64,000 nt of DNA from Heliopora coerulea (lineage: Eukaryota; Cnidaria; Anthozoa; Scleralcyonacea; Helioporidae). The position numbers were made by a program, and so were the translations under genes. Positions 9,881 through 21,800 of this stretch are shown in pieces; the first letter of the stretch is position 1; the number at the start of each line of letters is the position of its first letter. The notes below the pieces were generated by a model, which was not told where the DNA came from, did not search any database, and was given only the letters and a program-made list of their open reading frames with translations. The stretch lies in the NCBI GenBank assembly GCA_030142905.1, contig JASJOG010000202.1, forward strand, positions 248,001 through 312,000, read 5' to 3'.

Positions 9881-11998
9881 GGCCGTTCAGAGGGGGGGGG
9901 GGCAAAGGGGGCAATTTGTCCCGGGCCCCAGGCTCAAGGGGGCCCCAAAATGAAGAAGGGAGAAATAAATTAAAGATGTAATAAAATATACATTAGGGAA
10001 CTTAAGCATCCAACGTTTTTTACAACGGAAACGGGGTGAGTAACGTCGGAAGAATGGATCGAGAATTCTGATTAGTCAAAAATTTATCTCCGGTCGCCGT
10101 TCCTGTTGTCAAAAACGTTGCGTTCGCTATTATTAAATGGCTACAGATACTGCAATTAATTGCATAGTTGATAGTTCAAAAACATATGTAGATCAGTGGC
10201 AGTGTGTAGTTGCACAATCAATATATATGTAACGAGTTTTGTATGCAGTTAAATATAGTGCGTAATTAAATATAATGCGCGTAGGCATGACATAGCAAAC
10301 GCTCCCTTCCGTAACGCCCCCCTTTTACATAGTATGTATACAGTCTTGAATTGTGACTATCTTGGTACGCTACATGTAAATCAAAATGCCGTCTTCTCGT
10401 TCTTATTTATCTGGTGCAGCCAAGCGTAAACAAAGGCAAATTCGTGATCAAAATGAAGCAAAATCTCGTAGAACACTAGAAGATCTAAACTGGAACACTA
10501 AAATCCAGAGAAGCAATGAATCTCAGTCCCAAGAAGTTGAAATTAGCTGTGACGAAGTAGAAGGAGATGATATTACATTGACGAATGCAAATACCATTAC
10601 TAATACTGACCCTGGTGAGACAATGGCCGCTCAAGTAAGCCCTGGTGAGATAATAGCCACACAAGTAACGTCGTCCGATGCTGAAAGAACATTTGCACCT
10701 TTACTATCAAACGATCCTTCAAGTTGGATACGTCTAACTAAACAAGATACGGAGTATATTGCTAAAATTGGCCCGCCTGAAAATCCGAAGTCTTTCCCCA
10801 GAGATAGTTCTAGCCGTAACTTTCCTCAAAATATTTTTTATTCTCTCCTTGCAGTGCGCATAGTCTTAATCTATGTGGAGTGCATGCAGCAGAGTCGTCA
10901 GCTACTGCAAAAAGCTTCTTTGGAAACATTCAGAGGTTATACAATTTGTTCAGCTCTAGTCCTTCACGTTGGAAGATTTTGCAAGAGGCTACTGGTATAT
11001 CCCTACATAAATTATCTACTAGTTGTTGGAGTGCTAGAACAGAAGCAGTCAAGCCCTTAGTAATGAGGCCAAGAGAAATTTTGGATGCATTAAAAGATCA
11101 TGATTTGCCTGGTGAAGTATCTGATGATGTCGATAACCTAATCCAATGGTTGCAATCACTTTAGTTTGTCTTACTTATAACCTTTTGGTTTAAGGTATTA
11201 CAGACTATAAATGATGTTAGTGTTTTGCTTCAAGCTTCTAAGATCACCATTGATGAAGAATTGCATCTGATTGAGTCACTGCAAGACGATTTAAAACGCA
11301 TGAGGGAATCTTGGAGCGTGATCTGTAAGGAATCAAAGGTTGTTGCTTCTCTTGGTTTAAGTGAGCATTTTAAAGAAACAAGGCGGAGAGTTCCCAGACG
11401 ATTTCACGATGAACCCAGAGACAGTGAACATGAACACCACAACGATGAAAGGGAATTCGAAATCAGTGTGTTTAATGTTGCTTTGGATAGAGTAATTTGC
11501 GAAATAGCATGCAGATTTGAAAAAACTAAACAAGTAAACATGTTTTCCTTTTTATGAATTGCTCAGAAGTCCCCAACATAGGCGGCGAAGCAGCAAGAAA
11601 AACAATGGAAATTCGTTGCAAAGATCTTTCAAATTTTTATCTATGTGATTTAAATGAAAAAGAACTTCTGGAAGAGATGAGCCATGTGAATAGGTTGAAG
11701 CAAAGCAATATTTTAGGTGGAAAACTATCGTCTATTGCGTTATTGAATAAGATATGAGAAAGGTCTTCAGACAATTCTTCCCAAAATTTGTGTTGCTCTA
11801 CGGTTATTTGTAAGCATACCTGTATCTGTTTCATCAGGAGAAAGATCTTTTAGTATATAAGGATTCCGGTCACCCAAGAATCGAAGCAAATCGATTTGAA
11901 CACTGAAGCCAGTAAATGATTTAAGACTTGGAGAATTTATGACTTGAAAGAACAGTTCAGCCTTTTGGAATATGCATTGGCCAACTGTTCACATTCTC
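9881..11998 (+). mobile_element. Decayed hAT transposon (first of two)
   Basis: The left end reads CAGGGCCGTTCAGAGG followed by a long G run. The body carries a dead hAT transposase (10386-11880). No matching right end is present: at 11999 the sequence meets an end of the same type belonging to a second, opposite hAT remnant. The element seems truncated at that junction. A short inverted repeat (10011-10035 with 10090-10125) lies in its 5' flank. Confidence 0.6.
10386..11880 (+). pseudogene. hAT-family transposase pseudogene (ZMYM1-like)
   Basis: It begins MPSSRSYLSGAAKRKQRQ, the usual N-terminus of this hAT group, followed by the start of the TTF-type zinc finger (KIGPPENPKSFPRDSSSRNF). A deletion then removes most of the catalytic region. 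A second frame resumes with SHSLNLCGVHAAESSATAKS and ARTEAVKPLVMRP (10855-11164); a third has the block with LQDDLKRMRESW (11225-11557). The hAT dimerisation motif is broken across 11750-11860 (VALRLFVSIPVSVSSGERSF). Frameshifts and the deletion make it non-functional. Confidence 0.8.
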
Positions 11999-12134
11999 AG
12001 GACCGTTCAGAGAACTTTGGGGGCCCCACCCTCCATCGGCACAGTTTTACTCTCGTCTTTATTGTACAGTATCTACCGCACAGAGGTGTAAAAATTATTT
12101 AAAAGTTTTTACAAGTGAATTAAATTTAAACAAG

Positions 12135-12308
12135 TTAAAAGTGTACTTTACGTGCACATTTGAATGCAAACGAGTCAATAACGTCATCATAGTTAATTTT
12201 TCTTGCTATGTCACGCTCACATGACAGCATGATTAGACTTGACATGCGTTCTTGCCCCATTGTGGATCTTCGACAGTTCTTAACTATATCAAGTTTACTA
12301 AAAGATCT
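12135..12308 (-). pseudogene. hAT dimerisation-domain fragment, opposite strand
   Basis: The minus strand reads RSFSKLDIVKNCRRSTMGQE and continues to a stop at 12135. This is the conserved C-terminal dimerisation region of a second hAT transposase. Its 3' terminus appears to be at 11999, where the complement ends CTCTGAACGGTCCTG. The upstream part is replaced by a TA repeat and a SINE. Confidence 0.75.
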
Positions 12309-12340
12309 TATATGTATATATATATATATATATATACATA
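12309..12340. repeat. TA dinucleotide microsatellite
   Basis: Simple TA/TATG repeat beside the SINE insertion. Confidence 0.85.
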
Positions 12341-12344
12341 TATA

Positions 12345-12572
12345 CTGTATGTATGATAAAAAGTTTGTTCTCAGGCTTTTTTTCTCAGAAAATTTCTGAG
12401 CTTCCCAACGGGAATCGAACCCGTGTCTCCCGATTGCCGGTACGGTTGTTTTACCACTAGACTATAGGGTCTCAGACGGCAAGCATGATGTTTATTAGAG
12501 ACCTGGTTCGTAATATTGATATGCCTCTTTCGTACTTGAAAGCTGAACATACCTGTGATGTGATGATATATA
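12345..12572 (-). mobile_element. tRNA-derived SINE, family A, single copy
   Basis: The minus strand carries a tRNA-like segment with an A-box-like TAGTCTAGTGGTAAAAC and B-box GGGTTCGATTCCC, followed by the tail motif CTCAGAAATTTTCTGAG. It matches the units of the array at 35291-36156. The anticodon loop lacks the invariant U33, so it is not a functional tRNA gene. Confidence 0.85.
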
Positions 12573-12608
12573 TGTATATAGGTATATATACAAACATAGA
12601 AATTTTTC

Positions 12609-12811
12609 TCCCTGGTCACCACACGTGTAAAAGAACTCCACGCACGTCGAGATTAGATTAGTATCCTCGCACCGTGCTTCGCGCGGTGGACGAGGGGATT
12701 ATTCAAAAACTGCGAAAAGTTTCCCCCCCAGTCACCACGCGTATGAATGGACTCCACGCACGCCGAGATTAGCACCCTCGCACCACGCTTCGCGCGGTGG
12801 GCGAGGGGATT
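12609..12811. repeat. Two tandem copies of a stem-loop unit, about 90 bp each
   Basis: Units at about 12609-12700 and 12725-12811 share CTCCACGCACG..CGAGATTAG. Each ends in a GC-rich stem-loop of the form CTCGCACC-GCTTCGCG-GGTG-CGAG. Differences between copies often preserve pairing. Nothing coding is evident. Confidence 0.75.
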
Positions 12812-12924
12812 ACTATTACGAGTTAGTCGTTAAGCGCTTTTGCAGGCACAGAACACTAAGAAAGATCAATTTCCTGTGAATTCCCGCGTAAAAACCAATA
12901 AATTAAACACCTAAATGAAGCAGG

Positions 12925-13000
12925 TTTTTCCTACGGACCGGCTAGTTTTGGCGGGAAAATTTCCCAGTTGCTTTGAAGACAAACAAACGAGATTCAGCTT
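12925..13000. repeat. Dispersed repeat ('accggctagttttggcggga'), copy 1
   Basis: The phrase ACCGGCTAGTTTTGGCGGGA followed by AAATTT and a 'GAAGACAAA' stretch recurs at about 62606-62660, and more weakly near 33040. It is a dispersed family of unknown type. Confidence 0.6.
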
Positions 13001-13326
13001 AGTTTTACAAAGGGTTAATCAAAAACGAACTGCTTACGACCTGTTTAAACCTTATCCTCGATGACTTTAATCAGAAAAGTAGACGAATAAATAAAAAAAA
13101 AAAACACGTAGTCTTTAGCAAAAGCAAGCTCTAAACATTTGCTGATGCAAACAAGAACCCGTAATGGACCGGTCCATTACGGGAAAGTAAGGACTGCCAG
13201 TCAGAGCGTCTCAGCCAATCAGAACGCTCCATTTCATCGGAAGTAGTGCCAGTCAAATAATAAAACGGTATATCACCGGAGGTATGTCAACACTTTTAAT
13301 TACAAAATGCTACCAACAGAATTTTC

Positions 13327-13332
13327 TTTATT
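13327..13332 (-). terminator. Candidate polyadenylation signal of PLEKHG
   Basis: AATAAA on the minus strand, 33-38 nt past the PLEKHG stop codon. A short 3' UTR is implied if it is used. Confidence 0.5.
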
Positions 13333-13364
13333 CCCTCTACGTACTAGCCCAGAAACGTCTGTCC

Positions 13365-15860
13365 TCACGAACCAGTTTCGATCTTTTGTATGAACTGTTG
13401 TACCCATCCTCTCTTAATTACAACAGTTCTAAGTTCTTCATTCCGGCGAGGTGACGAAAGACTTTCCACTCTCTCACTCTCGTCACTTATTGTTATATCC
13501 ATACCACTTTCAACCTCTCTTTTCGTTCCCTTCTGAAGTCTTTCAATGCAATCTTTAATACGTTGACGAGTACGTAATTCTTCATTGAAATTTTCGTCAA
13601 GTTTAATATTCCGATCATCGTTGTTCTCTTTTACATTACTACGTTGTAGTTTCTCAGCACAATCCCTTATGTGGAGCCTAGATTGTAGCTGTTTTCCAAG
13701 TTCTTCCTCATTAAATTGGCTGTCAGCCTCGGCAGAGGATGGATTGTTTGAAGCAATTGCTTCAATACGATTTTTCAAATGTTTAACATTATGGATTCCT
13801 TCGTTTAGCGCACTCTGAAGGTCTTTCATTTTGGCAGCAGTTTGCTCTTCGTCTACAGTAGATCGCCGTAGTTCATCAATACGGTCCTTAATATTTTGTA
13901 AAGAATCCAACTCCGCCTTAACAACTTCCTCCTTCTTTAGTGTTGTGGAAGCTTTTAGAAAATTACGTTCTCTTAGCTTCATTTCTTCAATCCGTTTCTT
14001 TACATTCTTAAGATTTCGCAGCGAATTGGTACGTTTAGATTTTCTTTTATTGTCAACGGGTTTAAATTCGCTAAAATACTTTGATAACTGTTCGACCTTC
14101 GAGGTAGCATCAGACTTCAAGTTGTCCTCCGCTCCACTCTCTATATGCCCATTTCTGGTCGGCCGTTCATCCGAAGGAATTTTCTCGATGCACAAGTAAT
14201 TGATGCTGTGAGGCACTACAGATACATTAGCATCAACACTTACGACATTTTTCTCTCCCTTCAACTTGGCGTTTCGCTTCAGAGCTACTTCAACTTTAGT
14301 CACATTTCTTGAAGCGTTTGGAGGTGGTCTTGTAGTAGTACCTTCCCCACGCTTGTGTTGTACTGCGCTTCTCGACTGCTTGTCATCTCTAGCATCACTT
14401 TTCTGTTCGCTTTTCGCTGTCCGATAGTCGCCTATTTCTAAGGAAGCACCAGTACTGAGCACCCGTTTGCGATTAACATTTTCAGATTCTCCTACACCCG
14501 CACCTTTCTTTACATTCTTTTTGTTTTCCTGGGACGTTCTTCGTTTCCTTCGCCTTCGAACTAATCGCCCGTCCCTGTCCAGAGAGGTCTTCTCATGGTT
14601 GCTGATCTCCGGGTCTTCCTTGATAGTTTCCCAAAGCCTATCTTTGATGACAATTTTCTTTTTAGGGGTGACACAAAATGAAAATGGGTGAGAATCAGAC
14701 CAGCGACGAACAGACGAACTTTCCATGCTTTTTGAACGCACTATAGGAAGATGTTTTTGACCAAATTGACTATAACTTCGCGAAGCGATACCAGCGGTAT
14801 AGCCAGAAATACTGCCATTCATTGTTTCGTTAAAGGCGCTCTTACTCACGAGGTTTTCCTCACTGAAAGCACGCTTTAAGCAGAATACTTTTTGGTACGT
14901 TCCATTAAAACGGTTCGTCGAAAAACGAGGGTCTTCGTATCGTTCATCACAAGAGTCCGATAGAGTGTCCGCACAGCTGCTTCGTTCACTGAGCAAAGTA
15001 CTATTTCTGTCCTCGCTACTCTGTAGATCATTGATGGATGTGTCTTCATCCTCGTTTGATGGACTAGTGCTGAAACTGTCGGAGGGGATTTGAAGATGGT
15101 TCCAGACGGCTCCGATCTCTTTATCACTTCCTCTCGAGGAGTCATTCTGGTAAGCCTTTGATTCCACTGAGCTCACTGACCCTTCTTTTTGGGGATCATC
15201 CATGTACTGATACATGTCTTTGTTTTCCTGAAAAACACGAAAATCGTCATCATCAGGGCCAGTCAAATCTTCAGTCAATTCCTCGGTGCTACTTGTGGGT
15301 GTTTTCTCCGGACTAAAATTTGCTGATATATCCGAGAACGCGGCGCTTACGCGTTTCAAGGTTTGTTTCACGGTCCTGTCGCCCGCTATTCTGTTCATTG
15401 CATCATCCGTTAAGTTACTTATTCCTGAACTGCGACATGAATTTTTTTCAAAAGCTGCCAGTAGCTCGTCAAATGATCCCGGACGTCTCTTCCTAATCAC
15501 TGCCGTATTCTCCCGTAAATTAATTAAACCGTATTTGTTCTCGAGCTCTTTGACTGAAGCAGGATTTGCGAGAAAATCTTTTTCCGCAAACTTTTCGCAC
15601 AATTCCGACAAGCTGTGCGTCCGGAAACTTTCTGCAGACTTTGCATCGCCACTAGAAAAGTTGCCAACCGGCATCGAGTTACATCTTTCTCGATTTTCTT
15701 TAGCCAATCGTCTCTTCTTGATCGGTAGGGCTTCCAGTGCCGTTTTCCCCAGGCTGACTTGACCAGCTGAATGATTGTCTTCCCTTGATACGGACACCAT
15801 CGTTGTACCACCACGAAGCAAGGATTCGATTGAAACGACGTTATCGTTGTTGTCGATGTG
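13365..15860 (-). CDS. PLEKHG: PLEKHG exon 18: long disordered C-terminal tail
   Basis: 2496 nt, 831 residues, ending in TGS-stop. The reading frame stays open up to 15989, but without an ATG; a strong acceptor (TTTACTCTTTACCAG) at 15861 is in phase with exon 17, so I begin there at HIDNNDNVV. The sequence is rich in Ser, Asp, Glu and basic residues, with no folded domain until the end. There, about six degenerate helices of the form (L/V)xxIKxRIEEL occur ([50 protein letters not shown]), then [13 protein letters not shown]. The function of this tail is not known to me. Confidence 0.88.
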   Translation of the reverse strand, partial: HIDNNDNVVSIESLLRGGTTMVSVSREDNHSAGQVSLGKTALEALPIKKRRLAKENRERCNSMPVGNFSSGDAKSAESFRTHSLSELCEKFAEKDFLANPASVKELENKYGLINLRENTAVIRKRRPGSFDELLAAFEKNSCRSSGISNLTDDAMNRIAGDRTVKQTLKRVSAAFSDISANFSPEKTPTSSTEELTEDLTGPDDDDFRVFQENKDMYQYMDDPQKEGSVSSVESKAYQNDSSRGSDKEIGAVWNHLQIPSDSFSTSPSNEDEDTSINDLQSSEDRNSTLLSERSSCADTLSDSCDERYEDPRFSTNRFNGTYQKVFCLKRAFSEENLVSKSAFNETMNGSISGYTAGIASRSYSQFGQKHLPIVRSKSMESSSVRRWSDSHPFSFCVTPKKKIVIKDRLWETIKEDPEISNHEKTSLDRDGRLVRRRRKRRTSQENKKNVKKGAGVGESENVNRKRVLSTGASLEIGDYRTAKSEQKSDARDDKQSRSAVQHKRGEGTTTRPPPNASRNVTKVEVALKRNAKLKGEKNVVSVDANVSVVPHSINYLCIEKIPSDERPTRNGHIESGAEDNLKSDATSKVEQLSKYFSEFKPVDNKRKSKRTNSLRNLKNVKKRIEEMKLRERNFLKASTTLKKEEVVKAELDSLQNIKDRIDELRRSTVDEEQTAAKMKDLQSALNEGIHNVKHLKNRIEAIASNNPSSAEADSQFNEEELGKQLQSRLHIRDCAEKLQRSNVKENNDDRNIKLDENFNEELRTRQRIKDCIERLQKGTKREVESGMDITISDESERVESLSSPRRNEELRTVVIKRGWVQQFIQKIETGS

Positions 15861-18800
15861 CTGGTAAAGAGTAAACAGAAAATTAGTTAAGCTACCACTG
15901 CCAACGTCACGAACAGCAGCCAATAATGTGCTAAAATAGGATTTCTTAAGGCCGTTTACACTTGCGTTTTTTGCCACGTGATTGACATCTTAGCGTATAT
16001 GTTAAACTGAGAAGAACATCGAGGACAAACTGCTTCGAATCAAAATCGGATATCATACGGGATAGACTCTCATGGATTTATTACGTACACCAGGAGGCCA
16101 ATCGCAAAGCGCAAAATCGCACGGGTAAGAGGGCCTGAAGAAAACCTGTGCAGTGAAATAGTAATAAAAAACCGAAGACAACTGCGGAGCCTCATTTTGA
16201 AAAAAAAAAAGAAATTGCCATGGAGAATGCTCCCCTACCACTCTTATCAGGTCGACCTCAAGGCTTAGCATTCCCTCTTGACATCAGTTTCCGAAGAATA
16301 TTAATCAAATCTTTGGTAGTTTCTCCGATACGTACTGTATTTTAAACCTTTTGACAGCGCAACCTGCGGAGCAAATACATGAAATGCATACTGTGAACAC
16401 AATTCTTATTACAAATGATCTCCACGATACTGTGCGGATCGAATTATAGATACAGAAGCCCGTCGGAACGACATTTATATTGGAGGGGGGCTGATAAGTA
16501 CGGTGAGCCTAGGTTAGGGTTAGGGTTAGTAAAAATGTATAAATTACCCTAGTAAAATAAAGTCTGATGTTAATACTAACGCTAACACTGACACTGACAC
16601 TAATACTGGTATTGATACTATTGCTCATACTAGTATTAATATTAATACTAATACTAATACTAATGCTAATGCTAATGCTAACACTAGCACCAACACCAAC
16701 GCTAATACCAACACGAACACGAACACTAACGCTAACACAAACATAAACACTAATACCAGCACTAGCACTAGTACTGACACAAACGCTGACGCTAACACTG
16801 ACACAAACGCAAATGCAAACGCAAACACTAACACTAACACTAACACTAACACAAACACAAACACAAACACAAACACAAACACAAACCCGTATTTATCAGC
16901 CCCCTCCAATATAAATCTCGTTCCCATGGGCATCTTTATCTATAATTCAAACTGTACCGTATAAGGGAAATCATTTGTAATCACAGCTGGGTTCACATCG
17001 TGCATTTCAGTTGCTTCATGCTCCGCATGTTGCACTATCCACAGGCAAAAATTCAGTATGTATTGGAGAAACGTAACTCTACCAAAACTTTTATTAATAC
17101 CCTTTGGAAATAACCGACTGCTGTAATTTGGAAGCCGCTGCATGAAAGATTTTTTCCCCTTTTTTATTTACCCCTTCTGTACAAATAATTCATTTTTATC
17201 AGACTTCCAGAGATCAGAACTTTCAGCGGCTTTAGAACTGCTTATGTGGGTGATTTGTAAAGAATACTGATTAATTTTAGAACGATCGCTTTTTTTTTTC
17301 TATACACGGACGAAAACTTTTCTTGAACAAAAAAATTTTTGAGATATAGCACCACCAGATATATTAACCACCCAGGTCCCCTAAATGCTGGGGATATGTC
17401 CCCTATTTTTTCTGCTCTCTTCGATACAGAATACTGGAATAATCTTAATAAGGTATTACTTTACTTATATTCATTTATCAGGCAGCCCATAACTCCAAAG
17501 AAGTTTTTCACTGGGACTCTGCATGAATATATATTACAAAACGATAAGGAACAAAAGAAGCTAATGAGAGCAAAACAGATAAATAAAAATAAAAACACAT
17601 AAATGAAAGAATATTGGTAAAATTGCACAGGCGAATTTAATACAGAAATGATTTACGAAAAAAGACGGCTAGATTTGTAAATGTTTAAGGGAAAGTAGTT
17701 TGTTCACTATTTTCTTTCAAATAATCACCCGTGCAGTCATACTAAAGCATTTGTGTTGGGGATTATTGATCAATATTCACTGAGCCTGAGGAAAATAGTT
17801 GTTAAATTGTGTCAATAATATAAAGAATTATAAACATCAAAACATTAAATATCAAAACTGCAGAAAATATTAACAAAATGTCATAATGGAATAACTTATT
17901 GAATAATTTATTTGGAGATTTCTGGTAACATCTTCGATCTATCACATATTGTCACTATAGTCAAGTACAGTTTCTTCATCATACCTTGACTTCAATGCTG
18001 TTTTGCCGTTCCGTAATATTTGGTTCATGTGCTGGAGCATCAGGGACCTTAATATCCTGTAAGAAACCCCGAAAAGAAATCAATTTTACTTAAAGCTTGT
18101 CCACCTGTTCCTCTGATTTGCCTTGTCACTCGTCTATTCATCCCTCTAGTTATCCATGCATATAATATATATTATATTATTATCATTATTTATTATTTTC
18201 ATTATACATAAAATTACAATATTTTCCAACGAATTTTACGGTTCAGTAGCACGAATATTCGATCAATCGACAAAGTTTCGTATACAAAATATCACAAATC
18301 TAACTGCATTCATGCAATTATACTATATGATTACATAAGTGGATCTATCGTGTAATTATATAGTATAACTACATAGGTGGATCTATCAAAAATCCCCCGT
18401 AGTGATTGGCTAAAAGTTACGTCATATTTCTCAATAGTCACCAACAGGTGAATATAACTGTGAAGGCATTTACGCAAAACGTTGGATACCTTGATAAACG
18501 TTACTGATGTATTTTTAAAACAACTCGCTAACTACTTTCTTTCAAATAATCACCTACGTAGTTATATTAAAGCAATTATTCGCCTTGGGCTCTGGGAATA
18601 TTGTTGTATAATCCACTTAAATTCATCTCAGCGAATATTCAACCTGGTATATACATAGTAATATGTATATAGGTTAACACGGTGTTTTTCAAAAATGATC
18701 TAAATGGAACATCAGTGCTCTTTTGGTTGTGGTTCGATTCTAGTCATTTACCTCGCTTTCTAACTCTTCACTGGGGCTCAGTGGTTCGCTCTCAACGTGC

Positions 18801-21800
18801 GATTCATCGTTGTTGTCATCAGAAGACCAGCTGACTCTCTTTGGTATTTTTTCTTGATCTTTGCTAAATTTCCGTTTTTTAAACACGCGAAGTTTTCGCC
18901 TCAACGGACTTTTCGTTGTGTCGGATGCTCGCTACAAATACAACAGAATTGTTTAATAAAAATAACAACTCAAGTGTTGCTGTTTCTTCCCCTTGAAAAT
19001 AAGAACGCTAAAAATTCCGTAACACAGGAGGGTCTACATGGGAAAATGCGTGGCTTGGTCTTACATCGAACGGGCCAGACACCTGTATTACTGCAAAGAC
19101 TGTTATGATGAGAGGCACAAACAGAAAATGGATACCAATGTCGACTTCAACGAAGCTATTTCACAAACAAATATAACTATAATCTTACGACAAGCTATTA
19201 AGCATGCAATGCTGGAAAACGCTTCAGCGCGCTAATTTAAACTTAGTTATATCCACAAGAGAATTATTGTTATCCTTCGTAAACAAGCAATTGATCATTA
19301 CTCTACATTGCCTAAAATGACATATTACCCATCTATCCTCCAAAGTTTCTTCGACGTCTTTGCTTTTTCGACGATCACTTTCGATACCTTTATTTAATTT
19401 GTTAGATGGTACACCATTGTCTGCGATAAAATAAAAATATTAATGACTTAATCTATCATCAAAATTTCTACTTTCAGCCGGTAAATAACCTTATTTTACG
19501 ACGTTACTTGAAAACTGAGAGCAGCCCACGATATTATCGCGACTCTAGTGATTTCAAAAACGCACGCTCTGATTGGTTGATAACCTTGTATCCAAAACGC
19601 GACACAGAATGAGAAATTTCATAGGCGTCCGGTGCTAGTCACGAAAATCTACATAAATCACCAAGCGGTATTTGTTTGCTTTCTAAGAATTATTCAACAA
19701 AAGAGATAGAAAATATTTTCTCTCGATTTCCTATAGAGTCGCAGAAACTATCGTGGAAGGCAGGAAGAACTCGAAGGAACCACTGGAAACACTTGGTCTT
19801 CGGATGATGTCCCTATGCAACACAGTTTCAAGTTGTTTCAAGCTTCTGCGTATACTTCCAGAGAGCCACTACCTTTTTCGACACAATCACTCACTTGCCT
19901 ATACTTGTACTGGGTGTTATTTCTGATATAGTTTTATAGCAACAGGGAAGGCAGTAAGATGACAGATGAACGTTCGTCAAGCTCTATCCTCAGAAAAACG
20001 ATTTCTGAGCTCCAGACGGGGATCGAACCCGTAACCTTCTGATGACCGGTGAGACCATTGAGCTACCAAGAATCGGATAGTGAGCTAAGGTGCAAGTTAG
20101 TGCAAGTTAGTCAGTGATCATTCGTTCTTGTTTTTACAAGAGTCACATTAACATTAACATTAACATTATGATCATCATCAATATTATTACCGGTATCATT
20201 ATCATTACCACTATTATTATCATTATCATCACTATTGTCATTATCATTATGATTACCATCATCGTTATCATTATTGCTGCCATCATCATTGATTAATTTA
20301 TGATTATGATTACGAATATCGTAACCATCAACATAACCATGATTATTATTATCATTATCATCACCTCGTTCGTTATCGTTGCCGTTATTATTACTATTAT
20401 TACTATCTCTATCACAACCATTACCATTTCATTGCCATTATCACTGCCATTGTTGTTGCCATTCTCATAGTCATTTCCACTGTCAAAGCAATTGTCAAGG
20501 CTACTGTCACTGCCAATGCGATTGCCGCTATCATTTCATTGTGGTGATCGTCATCGTAGTCCTTGTACTTATTTGTCATTATCATTAGTGTTACTAGGAG
20601 CATTGTCATTCCTGTTATTATTATTATCATAATTATTACTATTAACCTTAGCATTAATATTCCATTTAAAAATACTATGTGGAAAGATTACCCTTAGATG
20701 AATACATTCGTTGTTGGTTCGCACCTTTCCTTGAATTATTTATGAGAGACTTTCGATCGCTTTCGGGTTCTGACAGTTCAAAATGACAGCATATATTAAA
20801 TTAACATTAGGGCATTGGTAAGATATAGGAGGAAAATTTGAGGTGGGACGATAGGTAACAGCAACAGGGGTAGGAAAAAAGCCTTAAAGAAAGGTATGTA
20901 CTATGAAGCTGGATTTCCACTAGGCGTAAAAGATCACATAAGCGACTTTGAAAAAATTAAATAACTTTCTGGTTAGTTCAACCCAAGAGCTCAAATTTGG
21001 CCAAAAAAAATTGTCAGATAATTTGTTTAGCGATTTATCTGACTAATTTAGCGGGAAGAGAAATGAAAAACACGGTCTTCTTTGACGGATATTAAATCAA
21101 AACTGTATATTTAGCGAAGTCAAATATATTCAATAAGAAAACAACTCTGAAATGACTACATATGTTAACTTTCATTGTTTCATTTCTTCGAAAAGCCGAT
21201 AACTTTACAATATTTCTAGTTTTAATAGTAAAGCTCATTACTGAGAAGACGAAAATTGATGCAAAAGGGGCGATCTCAAAAGTTTACAAGCAAGACGGAA
21301 CCGTTACAAAACCTAGATTATGTTACCTTTATACTGTCAACTGGAATTTTTTTTTTTCTTTTAAATTTTCGTATTATTTTCGTTGTGGAATAGCCTAATA
21401 CTTTATCCACTGAACCTCATATTATTCTAGTTAAACTCCGCGATCAAAGCTGTCTGTAAAGAGCATTTTATGTTGACGTCGATATTTTGCCAACATGCCT
21501 TTGTATGTTTGTTTGTTTTGCAGTATTTGTCAGGTGAGTTGGCAATAAATATACTATACCTGCATTTTCTTTTTCACATTCCTCTCTGCCATTTCCCAGA
21601 ATAATTTGCTTTGCCTGAAAAAAAAGAGAGTAATATCGAGGTTAAAGCGATTTTACTTTAATAGACTATTTATCTGTAAACTTTTGAACAAACTCAATGC
21701 ACGAAAATGAAAAATGCCATTATACAGGTGGGTCATCGGTCATTAAACCGATTTTACAAACTGTTACAATGCAGGTCGGACGAACATTTGGATATTCGGA

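Larger units (their letters stand above)
15861..17984. other. PLEKHG intron 17
   Basis: Contains the inverted-repeat element with telomere-like and hexamer repeats (16465-16922). The rest is AT-rich with nothing recognised. Confidence 0.5.
19421..21559. other. PLEKHG intron 14
   Basis: Holds a SINE (19965-20110) and a long degenerate trinucleotide tract (20140-20655). Otherwise nothing recognised. Confidence 0.5.

Noticed and set aside
12371..12622. 83-codon minus-strand open frame
   Set aside because: Lies within the SINE and its flanks; the similarity to other frames is due to the repeat.
15861..15977. Upstream extension of the long minus-strand open frame (GTG start)
   Set aside because: No ATG in this part, and a strong in-phase splice acceptor (CTCTTTACCAG) begins the exon at 15860; the extension is more likely intron.
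16625..16933. Minus-strand open frame of alternating Val/Phe/Leu
   Set aside because: It is a translation of the hexamer repeat, not a membrane protein.
20114..20654. Ile-, His- and Leu-rich open frames on both strands
   Set aside because: Low-complexity translations of the ATT/ATC tract.
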